5,965 nt of DNA from Acidimicrobiaceae bacterium (GTDB lineage Bacteria; Actinomycetota; Acidimicrobiia; Acidimicrobiales; Bog-793): assembly GCA_025463965.1 (NCBI GenBank), contig JAODBN010000007.1, positions 1-5,965 on the forward strand, given 5' to 3'. How positions within the stretch are numbered: position 1 is the stretch's first letter; the number at the start of each line of letters is the position of its first letter. Of this stretch, positions 1-4,662 are shown one piece after another. Position numbers and translations under genes: made by a program. The notes beneath the pieces are model-generated. The model made no database searches. It worked only from the letters and a program-made list of their open reading frames with translations, and had not been told where the DNA came from.

Positions 1-924
1 GCTCGCCACGAGGCGAGCCGCACAGCGCAGCGCGAGCAGGGCCGCCGCGGCCCGGGCGCCCGGGAGCTCCTCGGGTGCGGCGCAATCCAGGCGTTCGCGC
101 GCCGCGAGGAGCTGGTCCTCGAGGCGGCCCGGTCCGACAAGCGCGAGGCAGCGCCGGGCGACCCCGAGCGCATGCGCACCGTTGGTGGCAAGCCCGCGAG
201 CATCGCGCTCTTGCCAGGCAGACAACGGCTCCACCAAGGTGACCCGCTCGGCGCCGACGCGGTGGTGCTCGAGACGCAGCGAGACCGTGCCGCTCGCCTG
301 GACAGCGCCGAGGCGGAGCGCCTCGACGCTCAGGCTGTCGCTCTCCTTCGCGTCCAGCAGCGCCCACACCACCCGCTCGTCGTCGGTGCGCGCCGCCACG
401 TGCAGCACATCGATCCGCCCCCACCCCGTCACCCAGGGGGCGCTCCCGGTGAGCTCGAAGCCGTCGGGCGACTCGCGTGCGACCATCGCCGCGGTGCCCG
501 GCCGGCGCAGCCCGGAGAACGCCACCCCCGATCTCACCTCGCCGCGACAGAGTGGCGTAAGCCATCGGGCCGCGAGCTCGCCGCCCGCCCCGGCGATCGT
601 GCGCACGGTCCCGTGGTGCTGGGCGAAGACGAAGGTGGTCGTCAGACAGCCGCTCGCCAGCTCCTCGAGCACCCGGGAAACGGTCGCCGGCCCGGCACCG
701 AGCCCACCAGCCTCGATCGGACCGACGAGGCCGTAGAGACCGGCGGCCGCCAGCGCGTCGAGCCGCTCTTCGGGCACGAGCGGCGACGCGTCCACCTCGG
801 CTGCGCCAGGGAACAGGACCTCCTCGGCGAGGCGCCGCGCGCTCTCCACGACGTGGCGGTCGACGCTCGCCTCGGCCCGGTCCCCGCCCGTGCTCTCGGC
901 GATCGGGGCTGGTCGGCTTTCCAT
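1..924 (-). CDS. Acyl-CoA dehydrogenase family protein (3' end cut by window edge)
   Basis: Reading the minus strand from the ATG at 924 gives 308 codons with no stop before the window edge, so the C-terminus is missing. Residues about 20-125 look like the N-terminal helical domain of acyl-CoA dehydrogenases (LYGLVGPIEAGGLG, then AQHHGTVRTI). Residues 126-230 fit the middle beta domain: LTGSAPWVTGWG at 158-169 is the family's W-[IV]-T-[NG]-G flavin/substrate segment, followed by IDVLHVAARTDD. The C-terminal helical domain starts near 235. Family members are FAD flavoproteins that desaturate acyl-CoA thioesters at C2-C3 and pass electrons to ETF. The usual C-terminal catalytic glutamate cannot be judged, because that part is absent or unrecognisable here; such short actinobacterial members may have changed chemistry. 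No Shine-Dalgarno precedes the ATG, so leaderless translation is plausible; a GTG at codon 26 is the alternative start. It is divergent from the aldehyde dehydrogenase gene. The family call is firm; substrate unknown. Confidence 0.85.
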   Translation of the reverse strand, partial: MESRPAPIAESTGGDRAEASVDRHVVESARRLAEEVLFPGAAEVDASPLVPEERLDALAAAGLYGLVGPIEAGGLGAGPATVSRVLEELASGCLTTTFVFAQHHGTVRTIAGAGGELAARWLTPLCRGEVRSGVAFSGLRRPGTAAMVARESPDGFELTGSAPWVTGWGRIDVLHVAARTDDERVVWALLDAKESDSLSVEALRLGAVQASGTVSLRLEHHRVGAERVTLVEPLSAWQERDARGLATNGAHALGVARRCLALVGPGRLEDQLLAARERLDCAAPEELPGARAAAALLALRCAARLVAS

Positions 925-983
925 CGTCGAGACCGTAGCGAGCGAGGCACCGTTACGATCCGACGGCGAATGGGAGGCACTCG
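925..983. promoter_or_regulatory. Shared divergent promoter region, acyl-CoA dehydrogenase / gabD
   Basis: These 59 bases separate two start codons facing away from each other. On the plus strand TACGAT at 954-959 fits a TANNNT -10 box and would place the transcript start near 966, just ahead of the GGGAGG ribosome site at 972-977 (6 bases before the gabD ATG). On the minus strand TACGGT at 937-932 would start transcription at about 925, one base from the ATG at 924, which implies a leaderless mRNA. No convincing -35 box is visible for either direction. A near direct repeat, ACCGTAGCG (932-940) and ACCGTTACG (949-957), and an inverted pair ATCGT (923-927)/ACGAT (955-959) could be regulator contacts but may be chance. 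Confidence 0.4.
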
Positions 984-2498
984 ATGACTGGTCCGGGAGC
1001 GACGACTGCAGGGACGAAGACGGCCCTCGGCAAAGAGCAGGACTCGCGCCTCGAGGCAGCGCTCGCCGCGGCGCCGACGAGCTGCCTCGTCGGCGGGACC
1101 TGGAGAGCCTCCGCCTCCGGCGCCAGCTTCGAGGTGCTCGACCCGGCAAGTGGTCGCCTGCTCGCACGCGTCGCCGACGCCGAGCCAAGCGACGCGCTCG
1201 CCGCGGTCGCTGCCGCCTCGGCCGCCCTGCCCGCCTGGTCGGCGACCGCTCCGCGCCAGCGATCGGAGATCCTTCGCCGCGCCTTCGCCGAGATGGTCGC
1301 CCGCCAAGAGGAGCTGGCGGTGCTGATGGTGGCAGAGAACGGCAAGGCGCTCGCCGACGCCCGCTCCGAGGCGGCGTACGCCGCAGAGTTCTTCCGTTGG
1401 TTCGCCGAGGAGGCGGTGCGTATCGAGGGACGCCTTTCGAGCGCCCCGGCCGGCGCGAACAAGATCATGGTGATCGAGCAGCCCGTGGGGGTGGCCCTGC
1501 TCATCACCCCGTGGAATTTTCCGGCTGCCATGCTGACGCGCAAGATCGCTCCCGCCCTCGCCGCAGGCTGCACGGTCGTCTGCAAGCCGGCCGAGGACAC
1601 GCCTCTCACGGCCCTGTGGCTCGGGGCGCTCCTCGAGAAGGTCGGGCTTCCTCCCGGGGTGGTGAACCTCGTCCCCACCAGCCGGCCCGGCCCGCTTGTC
1701 GACGCCGCGCTCGCCGACTCCCGCGTCCGCAAGCTCTCCTTCACCGGTTCGACCGAAGTCGGGCGCGCGCTCCTCGCCGCGGCGGCTCAACGGGTGGTCA
1801 ACTGCTCCATGGAGCTCGGCGGCAATGCCCCGTTCCTCGTGTTCGCCGATGCCGATCTCGACGCCGCGGTCCAGGGCGCGATGGTGGCCAAGCTGCGCAA
1901 CGGAGGAGAGGCCTGCACGGCGGCGAACCGCTTCTACGTCGAGGAGCCGGTCGCCGAGGAATTCTCGCGGCGTCTTGCCCGGGCGATGACCCACGTGAAG
2001 ATGGGGCCCGGGCTGGCCGACGGCGTGGGACTCGGGCCCCTCGTCAACGAACAGGCGCAGCAAAAGGTCAGCCGTCTCGTCGACGAGGCGCGTGCGGCGG
2101 GAGCAAGGACGCTCGTTGGAGGCAAGGCACCCGACGGGCCGGGTTGGTTCTATCCGGCCACGGTCCTCGTCGATGTCCCGCCCGATGCCGAGATCTTGCG
2201 GACCGAGATCTTCGGCCCCGTCGCCCCGGTGGCGTCCTTTGTCGACGAGGACGAGGCGGTGGCGCTCGCCAACGACAGCGAGTTCGGCCTCGTCGCGTAC
2301 GTCTACACCGGCGACCTGGCGCGGGGGCTGCGCGTCAGCGAGCGCCTGGAGTCCGGCATGGTCGGTCTGAACCGGGGCGTGATCTCCGACCCGGCGGCCC
2401 CCTTCGGCGGGGTCAAGCAGAGCGGCCTCGGGCGCGAGGGCTCCCACGAAGGACTCGCCGAGTACCTCGAGACCAAGTACGTCGCCTGCAGCTGGTAG
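984..2498 (+). CDS. gabD: Succinate-semialdehyde dehydrogenase-type aldehyde dehydrogenase
   Basis: This 504-residue protein is a full-length aldehyde dehydrogenase, slightly longer than typical GabD (about 480) because of an N-terminal extension. Visible landmarks: TPWNFP at 175-180 (N178, oxyanion hole), K201 and E204 in CKPAEDTPLTA (cofactor ribose site), SFTGSTEVGR from about 252 (Rossmann turn), MELGGN with general base E277, the catalytic cysteine C311 in GGEACTAANRFY, and EIFGPV at 408-413. The C-terminal PFGGVKQSGLGREGS...YLETKYVA block is the GabD-like signature. The family oxidises succinate semialdehyde to succinate with NAD(P)+, the last step of GABA and related catabolism, in the cytoplasm. 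E204 is the residue that in NAD-linked aldehyde dehydrogenases binds the adenosine ribose hydroxyls, so NAD+ use is inferred. The ATG start has a good GGGAGG at 972-977. No gabT or GABA transporter lies beside it, so another semialdehyde substrate is possible. Confidence 0.88.
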   Translation: MTGPGATTAGTKTALGKEQDSRLEAALAAAPTSCLVGGTWRASASGASFEVLDPASGRLLARVADAEPSDALAAVAAASAALPAWSATAPRQRSEILRRAFAEMVARQEELAVLMVAENGKALADARSEAAYAAEFFRWFAEEAVRIEGRLSSAPAGANKIMVIEQPVGVALLITPWNFPAAMLTRKIAPALAAGCTVVCKPAEDTPLTALWLGALLEKVGLPPGVVNLVPTSRPGPLVDAALADSRVRKLSFTGSTEVGRALLAAAAQRVVNCSMELGGNAPFLVFADADLDAAVQGAMVAKLRNGGEACTAANRFYVEEPVAEEFSRRLARAMTHVKMGPGLADGVGLGPLVNEQAQQKVSRLVDEARAAGARTLVGGKAPDGPGWFYPATVLVDVPPDAEILRTEIFGPVAPVASFVDEDEAVALANDSEFGLVAYVYTGDLARGLRVSERLESGMVGLNRGVISDPAAPFGGVKQSGLGREGSHEGLAEYLETKYVACSW

Positions 2499-2507
2499 GT
2501 CCGGCCC

Positions 2508-2534
2508 GCACCGCACGACGTTGTCGAGCGGTGC
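2508..2534. terminator. Long interrupted palindrome after gabD, likely terminator
   Basis: GCACCGC (2508-2514) pairs perfectly with GCGGTGC (2528-2534). After one A/A mismatch, CGAC (2516-2519) pairs with GTCG (2523-2526) around a GTT loop. That is 11 base pairs in a 12-step stem, starting 10 bases after the gabD stop codon. There is no following T-run, so it would be a U-tract-less terminator of the kind proposed for actinobacteria. Because it ends only a few bases before a possible -10 box (TAGGCT, 2540-2545) of the next gene, an operator role is the alternative. Confidence 0.5.
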
Positions 2535-2539
2535 TCGCG

Positions 2540-2579
2540 TAGGCTCAATCGCGCTCGATGACCGCCAGAACCCAGGGAG
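2540..2579 (+). promoter_or_regulatory. Possible -10 box and ribosome site of the secreted-protein gene
   Basis: TAGGCT at 2540-2545 fits an actinobacterial TANNNT -10 box. AGGGAG at 2574-2579 is a Shine-Dalgarno match four bases before the ATG at 2584. It supports that ATG over the in-frame upstream TTG at 2521, which would put charged residues ahead of the signal peptide and has no ribosome site. No clear -35 box is seen; TTGTCG at 2521 is too close (13-base spacer). Confidence 0.35.
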
Positions 2580-2583
2580 CACG

Positions 2584-3021
2584 ATGCCCGCCGTTGTCCC
2601 TCTCCGTGTCGCCTTGCTTGTCACGGCGTGCTTCGGCGGCGCCTTTGGACTGCTCGGCGCGCCACTTCGGGTCGGCGCAGCGCTGGCCTCCTCGACGGCC
2701 CGCACGGAAAAGCTCGTCGACTGCACCGGGAAGCCGGTGGTGAAGCCGACCGAGATCATCATCACCTGCGCCGACGCCGGTGAGGTGCTGCAAGGGATCC
2801 ATTGGAGCAGGTGGACGACCGGTGACGCTCGCGGCACTGGCACCTATGTGCTGAACACCTGCACCCCGGACTGCGCGGCGGGAAAGTTCGTGCGCTACCA
2901 CGCCACCTTCGAGCTGTCAGGTCGCAAACAGGACCGCCACGGCCTCGTGTTCACGGCGCTTCGCTGGCGATACGAGGTCGGCGGAAAGGCGAAGCAGCAA
3001 AGCTTCTCGCTCGTCGGCTGA
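2584..3021 (+). CDS. Small secreted protein of unknown function, four mature cysteines
   Basis: A 145-residue protein from the ATG at 2584. The N-terminus has one Arg (R8) and then a long hydrophobic/small-residue stretch to about residue 35, where AALA-SS (cut after A35) is an AXA signal-peptidase I site, so export is likely. VTAC at 13-16 also matches a lipobox, but it is early and the hydrophobic region continues past it, so a lipoprotein is less likely. The mature part holds C47, C62, C93 and C97, enough for two disulphides, in the segments VDCTGKPVVKP, IIITCADAGEVLQGIHWSRW and YVLNTCTPDCAAGKF, followed by beta-rich sequence ending at the C-terminus. The pattern resembles small secreted proteins of unknown function in actinobacteria, judged from memory only. 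I assign no function. It lies 85 bases after gabD on the same strand and looks like its own transcription unit. Confidence 0.75.
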   Translation: MPAVVPLRVALLVTACFGGAFGLLGAPLRVGAALASSTARTEKLVDCTGKPVVKPTEIIITCADAGEVLQGIHWSRWTTGDARGTGTYVLNTCTPDCAAGKFVRYHATFELSGRKQDRHGLVFTALRWRYEVGGKAKQQSFSLVG

Positions 3022-3022
3022 G

Positions 3023-3042
3023 AGTTGGCCGCGTCGCCAGCT
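3023..3042 (+). terminator. Stem-loop just after the secreted-protein gene
   Basis: AGTTGGC (3023-3029) pairs with GCCAGCT (3036-3042) around a six-base loop, giving seven pairs with one G-T wobble, beginning one base after the stop codon. No T-run follows. It is a plausible weak or U-tract-less terminator isolating this gene from the aldo/keto reductase downstream. Confidence 0.35.
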
Positions 3043-3075
3043 AGGCGTGGACGGGCAGGCCGCAGCAAAGCTCAG

Positions 3076-3081
3076 TAGGGT
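3076..3081 (+). promoter_or_regulatory. Possible -10 box for the aldo/keto reductase
   Basis: TAGGGT matches TANNNT and would give a leader of roughly 40 bases before the putative ACG start at 3130. No -35 hexamer is visible at normal spacing, so this is only a candidate. Confidence 0.2.
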
Positions 3082-3117
3082 CGCTCGGGGACCTGGTGGG
3101 AGATCAGGCACGACCGA

Positions 3118-3132
3118 GGGAGGCGTACGACG
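3118..3132 (+). promoter_or_regulatory. Strong Shine-Dalgarno and putative ACG start of the reductase
   Basis: GGGAGG at 3118-3123 is followed six bases later by ACG at 3130-3132, in frame with the reductase. From there the frame reads LPTRALGETGLEITRVGLGSW, which matches how aldo/keto reductases of this type begin (R-x-LG-x-TGLE-[IV]-x-x-[VL]-G-[LF]-G). The frame is open back to a TAG at 3076-3078, and no ATG, GTG or TTG occurs between that stop and the GTG at 3178. The ribosome site therefore points to a codon that is ACG in this sequence. Confidence 0.5.
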
Positions 3133-3177
3133 CTACCGACGAGAGCGCTTGGGGAGACGGGTCTCGAGATCACCCGT

Positions 3178-4140
3178 GTGGGGCTTGGCTCGTGGGCCAT
3201 CGGCGGCGGCGGATGGGTCGGCGGTTGGGGCAGCCAGGACGACGACTCCTCGGTGGCCGCCATCCGCCGCGCCGTCGAGCTCGGGGTGAACTGGGTCGAC
3301 ACCGCCGCGGCCTACGGCTTCGGGCGTTCAGAGGAGGTCGTGGCGCTCGCGCTGAGGGACCTGCCCGAGGCTGATCGGCCACTCGTGTTCACCAAGGGCG
3401 GGGTGCTCCCGGACCCGGTCGACCGGATGCGGCCCACCCGGCGGATCCTCTCGCCGAAGGTGCTTCGCGAGGAGCTGCAGGCGAGCCTGCGCCGGCTCGG
3501 TGTCGAGCGGATCGATCTCTACCAGGTGCACTGGCCGGCCGAGGACGGCACACCGGTCGAGGAGTACTGGGGCGCGATGCTGGAGTTCCAGCAAGAGGGT
3601 CTCGTGCGGGCGGTCGGGCTCTCGAACCACAGCGTGGAGCAGCTCGAGCGGGCCGAGAAGCTGGGACACGTCGGCACCCTTCAGCCTCCCTTGTCGCTCC
3701 TCCAGCGACAGGCGGCTGCCGACCTGCTGCCGTGGTGCGAGGAGCACCAAACGGGCGTCATCGTCTACAGCCCGATGCAAGCCGGCCTGTTGACCGGCCG
3801 GTTCAGCGCCGAGCGGGTGGCGTCGCTTCCCGACGACGACTGGCGACGCCGACACCCGCTGTTCCAGGGCGCTCAGCTGGAGGCCAACCTGGCCCTCGTC
3901 GACGCGTTGCAGCCGATCGCCGAGCGGCACGCGACGGATGTCGGGCCCGTGGCCATCGCCTGGACGCTGTCGGTACCCGGAGTGACCGGGGCGATCGTCG
4001 GCGCCCGCGGCCCCGAGCAGGTGGACGGCTGGATAGACGCCGCCAGTCTGGACCTGTCGAGCGAGGACCTCGCGGCCATCGCGACCGCTCTTGAGGAGAC
4101 GGGAGCGGGGGAGGGTCCCCTGCCGGGCCGAGGGGCCTGA
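3178..4140 (+). CDS. Aldo/keto reductase (true start probably near 3130)
   Basis: From the first canonical start (GTG, 3178) the protein has 320 residues; homology extends 16 residues upstream to about 3130, giving 336, closer to the usual 320-340. The (beta/alpha)8 aldo/keto reductase signature is complete: D41 and Y46 in NWVDTAAAYG, K73 in VFTKGG and H118 in LYQVHWP form the catalytic tetrad (GTG-based numbering). Later segments RAVGLSNHSVEQL, VIVYSPMQAGLLTGRF and GAIVGARGPEQVDGW are typical NADPH-site and substrate-pocket regions. Members reduce aldehydes or ketones, or run in reverse, with NADP(H) in the cytosol; the substrate here is unknown. Starting at 3178 would remove the N-terminal beta strands and leaves no ribosome site near the GTG, which argues against that start. 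The gene is convergent with marR, with 22 bases between stop codons. The family call is very secure; the start is not. Confidence 0.9.
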   Translation: MGLGSWAIGGGGWVGGWGSQDDDSSVAAIRRAVELGVNWVDTAAAYGFGRSEEVVALALRDLPEADRPLVFTKGGVLPDPVDRMRPTRRILSPKVLREELQASLRRLGVERIDLYQVHWPAEDGTPVEEYWGAMLEFQQEGLVRAVGLSNHSVEQLERAEKLGHVGTLQPPLSLLQRQAAADLLPWCEEHQTGVIVYSPMQAGLLTGRFSAERVASLPDDDWRRRHPLFQGAQLEANLALVDALQPIAERHATDVGPVAIAWTLSVPGVTGAIVGARGPEQVDGWIDAASLDLSSEDLAAIATALEETGAGEGPLPGRGA

Positions 4141-4154
4141 CGCCTTTTTTGGCG
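4114..4154 (+). terminator. Candidate terminator with T6 tract between convergent genes
   Basis: GG-T-CCCC (4114-4120) can pair with GGGGCC (4132-4137) with one bulged T, and TTTTTT follows at 4145-4150, the longest T-run I noticed in this GC-rich window. The T-run is also flanked by CGCC (4141-4144) and GGCG (4151-4154), so the tract is itself the loop of a four-pair hairpin readable from either strand. The arrangement suits termination of the reductase transcript and perhaps of marR coming the other way. The hairpin-to-T spacing (7 bases) is imperfect. Confidence 0.4.
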
Positions 4155-4162
4155 AAGCGCGC

Positions 4163-4627
4163 TCAGAAGCGTCCGATGCGCTCCAGGACAGGGATCGCCC
4201 GGGCGAGCGCCTGACGCTCGTCGGGGCTGAGCTCCTCCAGAACCTTGGCCAGCCAGGCGTCTCGCCGGCGGCGGTTCTCCTCGAGGACGGACTTGCCTTT
4301 GTCGGTGATGGCGATCACCGAGCGTCGCCGGTCGCTGTGGTGTGGCGCTCGGATCGCGAAGGCGCGGTGCTCCAGTGCCGAGATGACCCGTGTCATCGAT
4401 GGGGGCTGCACCCGCTCCAGCTCGGCGAGCGCCGTCGGCGACAAGGGTCCGTGGTGGTCGAGGCTCGAAAGGGCGGAGATCTGGCTCAAGGTGAGCGAGT
4501 GGTCCGCCCGCTCGGCGCGTAGGCGGCGCGTGAGACGCGTCACCGCGATCCGGAGCGCTCCCGCCATGCGGCCCTCGCCCTCGCCTGCTGAGGCGGAAAA
4601 GGACCCGTCCGGGGCTGCGTCAGCCAC
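4163..4627 (-). CDS. MarR-family transcriptional regulator
   Basis: A 154-residue protein starting at GTG (4627). It has the MarR plan: a dimerisation helix (about 22-40, ALRIAVTRLTRRLR), then a winged helix-turn-helix with LTLSQISALSSL (about 46-56), PTALAELERVQPPSMTRVIS (64-83, with the recognition helix from about 75) and the wing HHSDRRRSVIAIT (96-108) carrying the family's D-x-R/DRR motif. A C-terminal helix (EELSPDERQALARAIPVLERI) completes the dimer interface. Such proteins bind palindromic operators as dimers, usually repressing their own gene and neighbours until a small phenolic or lipophilic ligand or an oxidant appears. No ribosome site precedes the GTG, which would fit a leaderless mRNA; an ATG at 4567 with a purine-rich GAGGGC upstream would give 134 residues. 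The gene follows the peptidase gene on the same strand by 25 bases and is convergent with the reductase. No efflux pump is adjacent, so its target genes are unclear. Confidence 0.88.
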   Translation of the reverse strand: MADAAPDGSFSASAGEGEGRMAGALRIAVTRLTRRLRAERADHSLTLSQISALSSLDHHGPLSPTALAELERVQPPSMTRVISALEHRAFAIRAPHHSDRRRSVIAITDKGKSVLEENRRRRDAWLAKVLEELSPDERQALARAIPVLERIGRF

Positions 4628-4633
4628 CTAAGA

Positions 4634-4662
4634 AGCGTATCAGTTAGCACGGCTAATGAACA
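4634..4662 (-). promoter_or_regulatory. Presumed marR promoter with MarR-type operator
   Basis: TTAGC (4644-4648) and GCTAA (4652-4656) form a perfect inverted repeat with a three-base spacer, the TTAG-n-CTAA style of half-site that MarR dimers commonly bind. On the minus strand TACGCT (4639-4634) fits a -10 box and would start transcription at about 4627, exactly on the GTG start codon. A poor -35 candidate, TGTTCA (4662-4657), is 17 bases upstream, so the palindrome would fill the spacer between -35 and -10, a classical blocking position. It also overlaps the stop codon of the peptidase gene (4655-4653). Confidence 0.55.

Noticed and set aside
172..987. A 271-codon plus-strand frame opposite the acyl-CoA dehydrogenase
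   Set aside because: The opposite strand encodes a clear acyl-CoA dehydrogenase; this frame has shadow-type composition.
890..2542. A 550-codon plus-strand frame overlapping gabD
   Set aside because: It is a frame-shifted shadow of gabD, dominated by Arg and Gly, with no recognisable motif.
2521..2583. TTG at 2521 as the start of the secreted protein
   Set aside because: It would add 21 residues with charges before the signal peptide and lies in the loop of the palindrome; the ATG at 2584 has its own ribosome site.
642..2843. A 733-codon open frame on the minus strand running antisense to gabD and the secreted-protein gene
   Set aside because: It overlaps well-supported genes on the other strand, its translation is an Arg/Gly/Ala-rich low-information sequence with no domain I recognise, and long antisense open frames are expected in DNA this GC-rich.
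3096..3374. Alternative reading of the reductase 5' end as a frameshifted gene starting at GTG 3096 or 3047
   Set aside because: Translations of the other two frames show no aldo/keto reductase N-terminal sequence, whereas the reductase frame itself continues the homology back to about 3130. A frameshift is not needed.
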